DNA of 64,000 nucleotides from Paranoxybacillus vitaminiphilus (GCF_003259935.1 NZ_QLMH01000009.1:58967-122966), one strand, 5' to 3'; positions 44,855 to 54,446 are shown, counted from the stretch's first letter. The notes: generated by a model from the sequence alone, not told the origin. A program made the numbers and translations.

Positions 44855-44899
44855 ACTTCAATCTGTCAACAACAAATAGAACCATGTCCCTCTCCTGAT

Positions 44900-44962
44900 A
44901 ACAATCTCTCCTATGTAGATGACAGTTAAGAATGGTTTTGCTGTCAAACAGGAGAGATTGTT
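44900..44962 (+). other. Nested long hairpin
   Basis: AACAATCTCTCCT and AGGAGAGATTGTT (13 bp) enclose TGACAG and CTGTCA (6 bp). An ATG follows directly, opening a 54-codon frame (44963-45127) that I cannot support as a gene; in another frame it gives IIFGEFTKEDAKPIVEQIE before a stop, as if decayed. No T-run, so not a plain terminator. Confidence 0.55.
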
Positions 44963-45200
44963 ATGGAAATATCACTATCATTTTTGGGGAATTTACAAAA
45001 GAAGACGCAAAGCCAATCGTTGAACAAATTGAACACAAGTAACAAAAGCCGTTTCGTTCCAATGAGTTTGCTTGAAGCGGCAGGCACAACGATGATGAAT
45101 GAACACAATTCGTTCCCGTGTTGTTAAAGACTATATTCTATACTTAAAACTTTAGGCATGCTGGCTGCTTAGAAGCACTTAAGTGGCACGCAGTTTACTG

Positions 45201-45401
45201 TCACATTACTAATGCGCTTTCATATCTGTTTTTATCATCTTCAGCAAGATATTTCCAAATTTCGGAATGTTGCACCAAATTTAATAACTTATCGAGGTGT
45301 TGACTTGCTTTGACAGTTTGCTTGGCCGTAAAGCCGTATTGAAACGCCATTTCCATCATATAATTCCGTTGCTTTTCGATGACGAGCACAAACATGTTCA
45401 T
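45201..45401 (-). CDS. Spo0E-family aspartyl-phosphate phosphatase
   Basis: 66-residue two-helix protein: IEKQRNYMMEMAFQYGFTAKQTVKASQHLDKLLN (in part) carries the Spo0E signature (S)QxLDxLL in ASQHLDKLL. Such proteins dephosphorylate Spo0A-P or related regulators and hold back sporulation. AAAGAGGTGATGG lies before the ATG. Divergent from the glp operon. Confidence 0.85.
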   Translation of the reverse strand: MNMFVLVIEKQRNYMMEMAFQYGFTAKQTVKASQHLDKLLNLVQHSEIWKYLAEDDKNRYESALVM

Positions 45402-45700
45402 TCCATCACCTCTTTAACTATATTTCAGGCATGTCCTAAAATACTTTTTTTAATCATACTTTATCTCAATACGAAAATAAAGGTTTTTTTAGAAAAATGT
45501 TACTAAATAGAAAGGGATATTTATTAATGGAAAATATGACAAATTTTTTATGATTTAACATATATTAAATTGCTATGAAACACTAATACCAATTGTATAA
45601 AATATCCAAATTTTACAAAAAAACAACCCCTTTTTAACATGCGATTTACAAAAACGTTTTATGATGTAATTAAAAGTGAATGGGCAGGTTGAGAGCATGA

Positions 45701-45772
45701 GAAACCGTGAAGACAAAATAGGAGGACACCACGCTGAATACTCCTATATGTTTTCATGGTTTCTTTTCATTT
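45701..45772 (+). promoter_or_regulatory. Leader terminator/antiterminator of the glp-ugp operon
   Basis: GAAACCGTGAA (45701) pairs with TTCATGGTTTC (45753), enclosing TAGGAG / CTCCTA, and a T-rich run follows. The hairpin lies just upstream of glpP. GlpP antiterminates leaders of glp genes in Bacillus, so self-control by this leader is likely. The rest of 45402-45700 is AT-rich with no gene seen. Confidence 0.7.
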
Positions 45773-45796
45773 TATTTGGTGAAAAGGGGGATTTGT

Positions 45797-46405
45797 TTGA
45801 GCGATCGGTTGTTGGAATGTATTCGCAGCGATCGGCTTATTGCCGCAATTAAGAGTCCGAAGCATTTAGAGACATTTCTCAAAACGGACTTGCAAGTTGC
45901 CTTTTTGCAAACGGGAAACATTAGTGTGATTAAGCGGTATGTCGATTTATTAAAAGAGCATCAACGCTTTGTTTTCCTTCATGTCGAAAAGATTCCGGGA
46001 ATTAGCTATGATCGCGAGGGTTTACAGTTTTTAGCGAAGTTTGTAAAGCCGCATGGGATTGTAACGACAAAAAGCTCTCTCGTTCAATTAGCGAAAAAAG
46101 AAGGGTTGATGACCATTCAGCGTTTATTTTTAGTGGATACAGATGCGGTGGAAAATGGCATAAAAAGCATTCATGATGTTCAGCCGGATGCATTGGAGAT
46201 TATGCCCGGATTAATTCCGGAAATGATTGAGATGATTTGTCAACAGACGCGCGTTCCTATTATTACAGGCGGGTTGATTCAACATGAGCAGCATATTGAA
46301 GCGGCGTTGCAAAGCGGAGCGGTTTCTGTCTCGACGGGACGTCCATGGCTGTGGAAAAAGTATAAATCGGGAAGAGGTGAACGTCTGTGGCGAAAGTCGA
46401 ATTAG
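45797..46405 (+). CDS. glpP: Glycerol-3-phosphate-responsive antiterminator GlpP
   Basis: 202-residue TIM-barrel-like RNA-binding antiterminator: RLIAAIKSPKHLETFL, VFLHVEKIPGISYDREGLQFLAKFVKP, GIVTTKSS, DALEIMPGLIPEMI and ITGGLI are GlpP motifs. With glycerol-3-phosphate bound it lets transcription pass leader terminators. Start TTG at 45797 follows AAAAGGGGG; a TTG/GTG further up is less likely. It is the first gene of a six-gene operon; B. subtilis glpP instead heads the glpFK region. Confidence 0.92.
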   Translation: MSDRLLECIRSDRLIAAIKSPKHLETFLKTDLQVAFLQTGNISVIKRYVDLLKEHQRFVFLHVEKIPGISYDREGLQFLAKFVKPHGIVTTKSSLVQLAKKEGLMTIQRLFLVDTDAVENGIKSIHDVQPDALEIMPGLIPEMIEMICQQTRVPIITGGLIQHEQHIEAALQSGAVSVSTGRPWLWKKYKSGRGERLWRKSN

Positions 46406-47493
46406 TTCATGTTTGCAAGTCTTACAACGGAAAAGAGGATGTCATTCAAGATTTAAGTGTTTCCATTGAACCGGGAGAGTTTTTCGTTCTTGTCGGCCCG
46501 TCCGGCTGCGGCAAAAGTACGATTTTACGGATGATTGCCGGTTTGGAAGCGATCACATCAGGGGAATTACTCATTGGCGGGATAAAGGTCAATGGGATGC
46601 CGCCGAGTGAACGCAATTTGTCGATGGTATTTCAAAACTATGCACTTTATCCGCATTTAACCGTCGAACAAAACATTACATTTGGTCTACATACAAAGAA
46701 AATTTCTAAGCAAGAACAAAAGAAACGTTGCTTAGAAGCAGCAGAGATGCTTGGATTGACCGATTTTCTTAAACTTAAACCGCGCCAATTATCCGGTGGG
46801 CAGCGCCAACGTGTAGCACTGGCAAGAGCGATTGTCACTCATGCCCCCATTTGCTTAATGGATGAGCCTTTATCGAATTTAGATGCAAAATTACGGTCGA
46901 AAATGCGCTCAGAAATTCGTCAGCTGCAGAGACGTCTTGGAATCACAATGATTTATGTTACGCACGATCAAGTAGAAGCGATGACGATGGCAGACCGAAT
47001 GATGGTTTTAAACGAAGGGCGGCCGCAGCAAATTGGGGCACCGCTTGAGATTTATAACCATCCTTCCAATATATTTGTCGCTTCTTTCATAGGAGCACCA
47101 CCAATGAACTTAGCGAAAGCAAAGGTGCTAGAAAGTTCGTTGCTTTTTAACAGCGAACGGGTAATGCGGCTTCATCATCATTTGCCTTCTTCACAGCAAC
47201 AAGTCATTGTTGGCGTTCGCCCGGAACATATTCGCCTTGCTGATACAGGCGATGAATATTTTATAGCGGAAGTTGTCAATGTGGAAGTTTTAGGTACCGA
47301 AACGCTCATTACATTCGAACTGACGAAAACCGAGCATTGGATTGCGCGGTGGAGTGGGCAATGGAACGTTCATGTCGGTGAGCAAGTACCTTTATTCATT
47401 GATGAAACAGCCTTCATCTTTTTTCATGAAGATGGGCAACGACTGAATCACCCGGTATCTTCTTATGTAGCCAGCGGGGAGGAAAGAAAATGA
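46387..47493 (+). CDS. ugpC: Glycerol-3-phosphate ABC importer, ATPase (UgpC type)
   Basis: 368-residue MalK/UgpC-type ATPase. Walker A GPSGCGKST (37-45), signature LSGGQRQRVALARAI, Walker B CLMDEPLSNLD, switch VTHDQVEAMTMADR, and a C-terminal regulatory OB domain (VGVRPEHIRLAD). GTG start overlaps the glpP end. Together with ugpA, ugpE and ugpB it would import glycerol-3-phosphate or glycerophosphodiesters; the assignment rests on neighbours glpP and glpQ. Confidence 0.9.
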   Translation: MAKVELVHVCKSYNGKEDVIQDLSVSIEPGEFFVLVGPSGCGKSTILRMIAGLEAITSGELLIGGIKVNGMPPSERNLSMVFQNYALYPHLTVEQNITFGLHTKKISKQEQKKRCLEAAEMLGLTDFLKLKPRQLSGGQRQRVALARAIVTHAPICLMDEPLSNLDAKLRSKMRSEIRQLQRRLGITMIYVTHDQVEAMTMADRMMVLNEGRPQQIGAPLEIYNHPSNIFVASFIGAPPMNLAKAKVLESSLLFNSERVMRLHHHLPSSQQQVIVGVRPEHIRLADTGDEYFIAEVVNVEVLGTETLITFELTKTEHWIARWSGQWNVHVGEQVPLFIDETAFIFFHEDGQRLNHPVSSYVASGEERK

Positions 47494-48416
47494 ACACACC
47501 GCTTCCAGTTCAACCGCCTGCATCGGTTCAGATTCGCCGAAAACGAACGATGAGGACAACGTTAGAAGGAATAACGTACTTACTTCCATCTCTTATTTTG
47601 TTTTCTATTTTTCTTTTTTACCCGATGCTGCGGACGATGTATTTAAGTGTCTATTTAACAGATTACCAAGGAAATCCTGTTCAATTTGTCGGAATCGAGA
47701 ATTTTGTTTATTTGTTAAAAGACGTGAACTTTCTGCAAAGCGTAAAAGCGACATTGCTGTTCGTTTGCTACACGGTTCCGACGAGTGTTTTTCTGGCGTT
47801 ATGTTTAGCGCTCATGGCCAATGAAAAGCTGAAAGGAATCGGTTTATTTCGCACATGTTTTTCTTCAACGATGGGGATGAGTGTAGCGGCCTCTTCTGTG
47901 ATTTGGATGTTTATGTACAATCCTTCCATCGGAGTTATCAATAAAGTACTCTCTTTATTTGGAATTTCGGACGTTCAGTGGCTTCTTGACCCAAAAATCG
48001 CGCTTGTTTCCGTCGCCATTTCAACGATTTGGATGAATACAGGCTTTACATTTCTTATTTTGCTCGGAGGATTGCAAAATATTGACCCATCTTTATACGA
48101 AAGTGCGCGCATTGCAGGGGTGAGCTACTTGTATCAGCTTCGTAAAGTGACATTGCCGTTGTTATCGCCAACGCTTTTTTTTGTGACAACGGTGTCACTT
48201 ATTCATTCATTCCAAACGTTTGGCCAAATCGACATTTTGACGAAGGGCGGCCCGATGGATGCAACGAATGTCATTGTCTACTCCATTTATAAAGATGCTT
48301 TTATTAATTACAATTTCGGTTCAGCTAGTGCCCAGGCAGTTATTCTTTTTTTCGCTATTTTAGTGGTTACCTTTTTGCAATTTAAATTTGGAGAGAGGAA
48401 GGTTCATTATCAATGA
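47490..48416 (+). CDS. ugpA: Glycerol-3-phosphate ABC importer, permease (UgpA type)
   Basis: 308-residue MalF-like permease with six hydrophobic segments. The EAA-type loop is ESARIAGVSYLYQLRKVTLP near residue 205. It overlaps ugpC by 4 bases (ATGA) and ugpE likewise. Long cytosolic N terminus. Confidence 0.9.
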   Translation: MNTPLPVQPPASVQIRRKRTMRTTLEGITYLLPSLILFSIFLFYPMLRTMYLSVYLTDYQGNPVQFVGIENFVYLLKDVNFLQSVKATLLFVCYTVPTSVFLALCLALMANEKLKGIGLFRTCFSSTMGMSVAASSVIWMFMYNPSIGVINKVLSLFGISDVQWLLDPKIALVSVAISTIWMNTGFTFLILLGGLQNIDPSLYESARIAGVSYLYQLRKVTLPLLSPTLFFVTTVSLIHSFQTFGQIDILTKGGPMDATNVIVYSIYKDAFINYNFGSASAQAVILFFAILVVTFLQFKFGERKVHYQ

Positions 48417-49225
48417 ACGTTTTACGAACGTTTCTGCTATATGCCCTTCTCATCACTTGTTCTGTTGTGATGCTGTTTCCGATTGTTTACGCGTTTCTCA
48501 TCAGTTTTATGAGCGGGGCGGAAGTGCTGCAGGGACATATATGGCCGCAGGAGTTTACAACTGCTAACTATGTTGCAGCATTTCGGAAAGTTCCGCTGCT
48601 AGAGTACTTGTTAAATAGCTTTATCGTTTCGTTTCTTGTCATGTTGGGGCAGTTAATCGTTTCGAGTTTGGCCGCATTTGCTTTTGTGTTTCTCAACTTC
48701 AAAGGGAGAGATGTTCTCTTTTTCCTATGCATTGCAACGATGCTGATCCCTTGGGAGGCAACGATGATTCCGAATTTTTTAACCGTCCAAAAGCTCGGTT
48801 GGCTGAATAGCTATTTAGGATTGACGGTTCCATTTTTTGCTTTAGCTTTTGGCATCTTTCTTTTGCGTCAGCACTTTAAAACGATTCCATTGGAATTATA
48901 TGAGGCGGCACAAGTATCGGGGGTTAGTCACTTTCGTTTCTTTTGGAATATTGTTCTTCCGTTATCGAAAACGAGCTTAATTACATTAGGAATTTATAGC
49001 TTTTTAACGACTTGGAATATGTATTTATGGCCGCTGCTCGTTACAAATAACGATCGTGTCCGTACCGTTCAAATTGGACTAAAACAGATGCAAACGCAAG
49101 AAATTTCAACAGAATGGGGGGTGGTGATGGCGGCAGTTATCGTAGTCATTTTACCAACATTATTGCTGCTGTTTGTCGGGCAAAAGCATCTTCAAAAAGG
49201 ACTTATGCAGGGAGCTATTAAATAA
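48413..49225 (+). CDS. ugpE: Glycerol-3-phosphate ABC importer, permease (UgpE type)
   Basis: 270-residue MalG-like permease, six hydrophobic segments, EAA loop EAAQVSGVSHFRFFWNIVLP near 160. The second half of the heterodimeric channel; overlaps ugpA by 4 bases and precedes ugpB by 12. Confidence 0.9.
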   Translation: MNVLRTFLLYALLITCSVVMLFPIVYAFLISFMSGAEVLQGHIWPQEFTTANYVAAFRKVPLLEYLLNSFIVSFLVMLGQLIVSSLAAFAFVFLNFKGRDVLFFLCIATMLIPWEATMIPNFLTVQKLGWLNSYLGLTVPFFALAFGIFLLRQHFKTIPLELYEAAQVSGVSHFRFFWNIVLPLSKTSLITLGIYSFLTTWNMYLWPLLVTNNDRVRTVQIGLKQMQTQEISTEWGVVMAAVIVVILPTLLLLFVGQKHLQKGLMQGAIK

Positions 49226-49237
49226 GGGGGAGAAATA

Positions 49238-50578
49238 ATGATGAAAAAGGGAATTTTCACTTTGTTCGCGTTCATTTTTATGATACTGGCTGCTTGTTCA
49301 AATCAAAGTGATGAAGCAGCGACAACTCCATCTGAAAACAAAGAGGGAAAAACAGAAATCGTTTTTTGGCATGCGATGAGCGGTGATTTAGAAACGGTAT
49401 TAAAAGAGATTGTGGAGGAATTTAACAAGTCCCATTCTTCGATTGAAGTGAAACCAATTTTTCAAGGCACATACGAAGAAGCGTTGACAAAATTTAATAC
49501 GGTTGCCGGAACGAAAGATGCACCGGCGATTATGCAAACATTTGAAGTTGGAACAAAGTATATGATCGATAGCGGTAAAATTCAGCCTGTACAAAAATTT
49601 ATTGATGAAGAGAATTATGACATAGCGCAATGGGAAAAAAATATCGTGAATTATTATACGGTAAATGGAAAAATCTACTCCATGCCGTTTAACTCCTCCA
49701 CGCCTGTGTTGATTTATAACAAAGATGCGTTCAAAGAAGCAGGATTGGACCCTGAAAAGCCGCCGATGACGTATGGTGAATTAAAAGAGGCAGCAAAAAA
49801 ATTGACAAAAAAACAAGGGGGACAAACGACTCAATACGGTTTTTCCATCTTAAATTATGGCTGGTTTTTTGAAGAAATGCTCGCGGTACAAGGCGGGCTG
49901 TACGTCAATCATGAAAATGGTCGCAAGGAGAACGCCACGAAAGCGGTTTTTAATGGGGAGGAAGGATTGCGTGTATTTGATTTGATTCGTGACATGTATA
50001 AAGAAGGAACGTTCTACAACGTAGGACAAAACTGGGATGATATGCGTGCGGCGTTTCAATCAAAGAAAATCGCGATGTATTTGGACTCTTCGGCAGGAGT
50101 GAAAACGATTATCGACAATGCGCCGTTTGAGGTGGGAGTTTCTTATTTGCCAGTTCCAGACGGTGTCGAGCGGCAAGGAGTGATCATTGGCGGAGCGTCG
50201 CTATGGATGACGAAAGATATAAGCGAAAAGCAACAAAAAGCGGCATGGGAGTTCATGAAATATTTATCTACCTCTGAAGTTCAAGCGAAATGGCATGTGA
50301 AGACAGGATATTTTGCGATTAATCCAGCTGCTTATGAGGAAGAGATCGTGAAAGCGGAATGGGAAAAATACCCTCAATTAAAAGTAACTGTCGATCAATT
50401 AAAACAAACAAAATCAATACCTGCGACGCAAGGAGCGCTCATATCCGTTTTTCCAGAATCACGTCAAAAAGTAGTGAAAGCAATGGAAAGCCTATATCAA
50501 GGTGTTGATCCGCAAGAAGCGTTGAATCGTGCAGCAGCGGAAACGGACCGGGCTCTTGAAATAGCGAATAAGAAATAA
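49238..50578 (+). CDS. ugpB: Glycerol-3-phosphate-binding lipoprotein (UgpB type)
   Basis: 446-residue family 1 solute-binding lipoprotein: lipobox ILAAC near residue 20, then EIVFWHAMSGDLETVL (typical UgpB start of the mature domain), MPFNSSTPVLIYNKDAFKEAG, and a WEFMKYLSTSEVQAKWH region near the C terminus. Two start ATGs are adjacent behind GGGGGAG. A palindromic repeat separates it from glpQ. Confidence 0.9.
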   Translation: MMKKGIFTLFAFIFMILAACSNQSDEAATTPSENKEGKTEIVFWHAMSGDLETVLKEIVEEFNKSHSSIEVKPIFQGTYEEALTKFNTVAGTKDAPAIMQTFEVGTKYMIDSGKIQPVQKFIDEENYDIAQWEKNIVNYYTVNGKIYSMPFNSSTPVLIYNKDAFKEAGLDPEKPPMTYGELKEAAKKLTKKQGGQTTQYGFSILNYGWFFEEMLAVQGGLYVNHENGRKENATKAVFNGEEGLRVFDLIRDMYKEGTFYNVGQNWDDMRAAFQSKKIAMYLDSSAGVKTIIDNAPFEVGVSYLPVPDGVERQGVIIGGASLWMTKDISEKQQKAAWEFMKYLSTSEVQAKWHVKTGYFAINPAAYEEEIVKAEWEKYPQLKVTVDQLKQTKSIPATQGALISVFPESRQKVVKAMESLYQGVDPQEALNRAAAETDRALEIANKK

Positions 50579-50591
50579 GTTTGAAATAAAA

Positions 50592-50695
50592 GAGGCTGAC
50601 CTGAAAGCAAAGTATCAGACCCTACAACCATGATATATAGGAACAATGTATATATTGTGGATGGCGTGTGTGAACAGACACTTTAAGGTCAGCTC
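50592..50695 (-). repeat. GGCTGACC palindromic repeat inside the operon
   Basis: GAGGCTGACC and GGTCAGCTC ends, inner AAAGTATCAGACCCTACAAC and GTGTGTGAACAGACACTTT, between ugpB and glpQ. If it terminates transcription it would lower glpQ output. Confidence 0.88.
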
Positions 50696-50723
50696 CTTTG
50701 ATTTAACGCAGCAAAGGAGGGAG

Positions 50724-51461
50724 TTGAGAAAAGTGGAAATTTATGCTCATCGAGGATTTAGCGGGAAATATCCCGAAAACACGATGCTGGCGTTTCAAAA
50801 AGCGTATGATGTTGGTGTTGACGGGATTGAATTAGATGTACAAATGACAAAAGATGGGGAAATTGTCGTTATTCATGATGAGCGAATCGATCGAACAACA
50901 AATGGGATTGGTTATGTAAAAGACTTTCTTTATAAACAGCTTCGTTTGTTTGATGCAGGAAGCTGGTTTCATGACTGCTTTGCCCGCCAACGCATCCCTG
51001 CCTTAAGAGAGGTGTTAGAGTGGGTTCAAAATGTAGATAAAAAAATAATGATTAACATTGAGCTAAAAAATAACGTAATTGATTATCCGCATTTAGAAGA
51101 AAAGCTGTTAAAAATGATTGAGCAATTTCAGCTAGAAAAGCAGGTTATATTATCTTCTTTTAACATACGCAGTATGGGAAAGGTACGGCAGCTTCATCCG
51201 ACGATTCATATCGGCACATTGTTTGCAGGAGTTAATGAAAGCGCGATTCAAAGTACAAAGTTAGTGAACGCTCAAGCCATACATGGAGATTTGTCGTTTG
51301 TTTTATCTTCAGAAGGAAAAGAAGCGGCAACACAAGGGATGAAATTACGCGTTTACACGGTGAATGATGCAAAGGTAGTACCTCTGTTACGGAACGCGAA
51401 AGTATCGGCGCTAATGACTGACTTTCCAAATGAGTTGATGGCTGAGAGATGTGAGACTTGA
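50724..51461 (+). CDS. glpQ: Glycerophosphodiester phosphodiesterase
   Basis: 245-residue cytosolic GDPD: VEIYAHRGFSGKYPENTMLAF (catalytic His-Arg and Glu), GVDGIELDVQMTKDGEIVVIHD with metal Glu/Asp, and HDERIDRTTNG. It hydrolyses glycerophosphodiesters to glycerol-3-phosphate, fitting the upstream importer. No signal peptide, as in E. coli UgpQ. Start is TTG 50724 or GTG 50733; AAAGGAGGG lies at 50713-50721. A longer frame upstream reads through the repeat and is rejected. Confidence 0.93.
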   Translation: MRKVEIYAHRGFSGKYPENTMLAFQKAYDVGVDGIELDVQMTKDGEIVVIHDERIDRTTNGIGYVKDFLYKQLRLFDAGSWFHDCFARQRIPALREVLEWVQNVDKKIMINIELKNNVIDYPHLEEKLLKMIEQFQLEKQVILSSFNIRSMGKVRQLHPTIHIGTLFAGVNESAIQSTKLVNAQAIHGDLSFVLSSEGKEAATQGMKLRVYTVNDAKVVPLLRNAKVSALMTDFPNELMAERCET

Positions 51462-51545
51462 AAGACTCAGGATTGTGCAATGACTATTTTTTGCGTTGGC
51501 GATTTTGTTTGAAGCGCCATAGTGACGACGAACGAACGGGTGCGT

Positions 51546-51608
51546 TGTTTAACGTGTTCACCGAGAAGTCTCTCACCTCTAAACAACGTGTAGGTGGGAG
51601 AGGTTCAT
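51546..51608. mobile_element. Solo IS200/IS605-type right end (copy 3 of 3)
   Basis: GTTTAACGTGTTCACCGAGAAG in two parts (GTTTAACGTG, TTCACCGAGAAG), hairpin CACCT / AGGTG with a diverged loop CTAAACAACGTGT, then GGGAGAGGTTCAT. Between it and 51873 I see no gene, only short fragments. Confidence 0.55.
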
Positions 51609-51873
51609 AAGAATAATCATATTAGATAGATTTTTGATTGAAATTTATTATAATTAACTTTTTGATAATATGGTGATATGAACTATGAAAAAGCTGTGAA
51701 CTTTACTAAAATTGGAGGGCATTTTTTGAGAGGCAGTTCGATTTTTATTGAGGGTTTTAGGTAAACTACGTTGTCTTGATATGTTCCGGCAGGGTGAATG
51801 TGAACAAAATTATGTGATAGTGGATAAAGGGACAACATCTTAAAATATCGGTTTTTCACTGAATGTTAAAGAA

Positions 51874-52163
51874 GAGGCTGTCTCAAACGTCTATGACTTA
51901 CCAGCCACCACGATGAATGAAAATGGATGGGTCTGTGACTTGCTTAATGATTAAGCAGATCACAGGCTATTTTCTTTTTTGGGGGCATAACTATGATTGC
52001 TTTGCCCCAGGCTTTTTTGTTTTTTCCGGGACATTTTCGTATAAAAAGAGAGTGTTCCAAAAGTTCAGATCCCACAACATGATATATAGGACATAATTAT
52101 ATATTATGAAACGCGCGTGAGGTCAGCCCCTTATGAGACAACCTCTTTTTTCGAGACAGCCTC
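51874..52163 (+). repeat. Second repeat family, copy B, with a nested palindromic repeat
   Basis: GAGGCTGTCTC and GAGACAGCCTC ends. Bases 51874-52047 match 38575-38749 closely (shared ATGACTTACCAGCCACCACG, GGGTCTGTGACTTGCTTAAT). After TTTTCGTATAAAAA the copy is interrupted by a palindromic repeat before its right end. Confidence 0.85.
52048..52145 (-). repeat. GGCTGACC palindromic repeat nested in the second family
   Basis: GAGAGTGTTCCAAAAGTTC, AGATCCCACAACATGATATA, GCGTGAGGTCAGCCCC and GAGACAACCTC. It lies inside the longer repeat. Confidence 0.8.
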
Positions 52164-52292
52164 TTTATTAGTTATATTGTCATTTTTATACACGGGTAGT
52201 TAGATTTTAGTAAATTTGTTATATTTATAATTTTTATAATTTTGTTATATTTATATTTAATGTAATAAACCAAAATTGACGGAGGCAACAGT

Positions 52293-52554
52293 ATGAGCAA
52301 GTTAACTCTTCAAAAACTCGAACCTCATTTTTTGCAACGGAGATATCACGTCGTAACATCAAACTATATTTTTGAAGCGATTGAACGGTGTATTGGCGAA
52401 ACCGCTGAACGCATCGAAAAAGAAGAAAGTGAAAAGCGCGATCGGTATGACCGTAATGAGCATCAAATCTTCGCATCGGAAAAAAGCACGTTGGATCCAT
52501 GCTGATTTGACAAAAGTTGAACAAGCTACATTAGTTTATTTAACAATTCTTTGA
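52293..52554 (+). pseudogene. Unrecognised small gene, probably frameshifted
   Basis: A 70-codon frame (MSKLTLQKLEPHFLQRRYHV...) with GGAGGCAACAG upstream ends at 52505. An overlapping frame continues [21 protein letters not shown] to 52554, just before the chemoreceptor gene. The composition is helical and charged in both. I read it as one decayed or frameshifted gene; it could also be an intact 70-residue protein. Confidence 0.4.
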
Positions 52555-52583
52555 AGAATAATGAATATATAGAGGTGATTGTC

Positions 52584-54284
52584 TTGAAACTGAATTTAGG
52601 GACGAAGATAAACTTAATCGTTCTGGCTATTATTATTTCGTTCTCAACTATTATAGGAGTTGTAGTAAATCAACAAATGACAAAGGCAATTAAAGCATTT
52701 GCAATTGAAAAGGCAAAAGGCGATTTACGTTTAGCATATAGGTATATTGATCATAAATACCCTGGAGATTGGCAAATCAAGAATGATCAACTTTATAAGG
52801 GAGCTGTTCTCGTAAATGAAAATTATGAAGTAGTAGATAAAATTGGTGAAGATACGGGTGATACGGTAACGATTTTCCAAGGTGATACACGTGTATCGAC
52901 CAATGTTATGAAAGGAGGAAATCGCGCAATTGGAACACAAGCCTCTTCTGAAGTGGTAGATGCTGTACTTAAAAAAGGAGAACATTATTACGGTGAAGCG
53001 AATGTAGCAGGGAAACGTTATCAAACTGCCTATATGCCAATAAAAAATGCTAATGGTGAAATCATTGGCATGTTTTATGTAGGAGCTCCTCAAAACATCA
53101 TTGAAAGTATATTATCTAGTTTCTTAGTGAAATTTTTAATCATACTTGCTGTCATAGTTATTGTGTCGTGCTCAGTTATTTACTTGTTTACCTTGAGAAT
53201 GAAAAAGAGATTGACAAAGGTTACGTCAGCTCTTGAATTAGCAGGAAATGGAGATTTTACATCTCGAATTGAAGATAACACTGGTGATGAATTGAGCAAT
53301 CTTTCTGCTAGTTTTAACCGAATGGCTGAAAATCTTAAAAATATGATGAATGAAGTAATTGCTGCCTCAGAGCAAGTCGCTTCTTCTTCAGAAGAGTTAT
53401 CGGCCAGTGCGGAACAAACAACTAAGGCAACTGAAGCCATTACAGAGTCGATTCAGCAAGTAGCGAATGGCGCGGAACATGCTACTGCCAGTATACAAGA
53501 AGGTGCAACTGCATTAGAAGAAGTGAGTAAAGGAGTTCAATCGATTGCCGAAAATGCTTCTTCTATTTCAGAACTGAGTTCTCAAGCTGCTCAAAAAGCA
53601 AAATATGGCTGGGAGCTTGTTGGCAAAACGGTCCAACAAATTAATTCAATCAGTCGTTCTGTAAATGAAAGTGGAGAAGTTATAAAATCATTGGATAAGC
53701 GCTCGAAAGAAATTGGCGACATCACGAAAGTCATTTCTGCCATTGCAGAACAGACCAACTTATTAGCCTTAAATGCAGCCATTGAAGCAGCTAGGGCAGG
53801 TGAACACGGAAAAGGCTTTGCCGTGGTTGCTGATGAAGTTCGAAAATTAGCGGAACAATCTCAACAATCGGCCTCACAAATTTCCAGCTTAATTATCGAG
53901 ATTCAACAAGATATGGTTCGTTCTAATCAATCAATTGAACAAGTAACGTTTGATGTAGGAGATGGTCTGAATATTGTTGAACAAACAGAAGGCAGCTTTA
54001 AAGAAATCCTTGAATTTATGGAAAAGCTTGCTGATCAGATTCATGATATGGCAGCTACAGCAAAAGAAGTTGCAGCAAGCGTAGAAGAAATTTCTGCCAC
54101 CGTATCGGGGATTAAACAAATTTCGGCAGATACTTCTATGTATTCTCAAAACGTAGCAGCATCAGCGGAAGAGCAGCTTGCTTCTATGGAAGAAATTTCG
54201 GCATCCGCCAACTCATTATCTAAACTGGCAGAAGGTTTACAGAATTTAATCAGCAAGTTTAAGGTTCAGAAAAATGAAAATTGA
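52584..54284 (+). CDS. Methyl-accepting chemotaxis protein with Cache-type sensor
   Basis: 566-residue transmembrane chemoreceptor. First membrane segment [20 protein letters not shown], a single Cache sensor (about 35-180, with [20 protein letters not shown] and GMFYVGAP), second segment [23 protein letters not shown] (about 205-260), and the conserved signalling tip [19 protein letters not shown]. Start TTG at 52584 follows AGAGGTGA. It is in the accessory island, near a CheY paralogue. Ligand unknown. Confidence 0.93.
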   Translation: MKLNLGTKINLIVLAIIISFSTIIGVVVNQQMTKAIKAFAIEKAKGDLRLAYRYIDHKYPGDWQIKNDQLYKGAVLVNENYEVVDKIGEDTGDTVTIFQGDTRVSTNVMKGGNRAIGTQASSEVVDAVLKKGEHYYGEANVAGKRYQTAYMPIKNANGEIIGMFYVGAPQNIIESILSSFLVKFLIILAVIVIVSCSVIYLFTLRMKKRLTKVTSALELAGNGDFTSRIEDNTGDELSNLSASFNRMAENLKNMMNEVIAASEQVASSSEELSASAEQTTKATEAITESIQQVANGAEHATASIQEGATALEEVSKGVQSIAENASSISELSSQAAQKAKYGWELVGKTVQQINSISRSVNESGEVIKSLDKRSKEIGDITKVISAIAEQTNLLALNAAIEAARAGEHGKGFAVVADEVRKLAEQSQQSASQISSLIIEIQQDMVRSNQSIEQVTFDVGDGLNIVEQTEGSFKEILEFMEKLADQIHDMAATAKEVAASVEEISATVSGIKQISADTSMYSQNVAASAEEQLASMEEISASANSLSKLAEGLQNLISKFKVQKNEN

Positions 54285-54440
54285 AGGAAAAATCGCTGTT
54301 ATGTATACAACCAACGAGGAAACGAACACTTTATGATTGATTATGAATATGTTGACAGACCACTTACACCGGAAGAAGAATTGCGATAAAGAATCGAGTG
54401 GATGCAGCAAGCATTAGATGATCTTTTAGTAGGAGGGAGG
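54271..54440 (+). pseudogene. Decayed short phage-like frames
   Basis: Overlapping frames read [18 protein letters not shown], stop, then MIDYEYVDRPLTPEEELR, stop, RIEWMQQALDDLLVGG. The last two join if the TAA after ELR is ignored. PLTPEEELR..RI-type helices are common in short phage tail or lysis-region proteins, but I cannot name this one. Confidence 0.35.
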
Positions 54441-54446
54441 TGTATT

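Noticed and set aside
45000..45020. GACGCAAAGCC as a second c-di-GMP riboswitch
   Set aside because: No GGCAAA block, P1b stem or 3' block around it; the text reads better as a decayed coding fragment.
45636..45662. cre (catabolite repression) site before the glp operon
   Set aside because: The AAAACGTTTT core is symmetric, but the flanking TG..CA positions of the consensus do not match.
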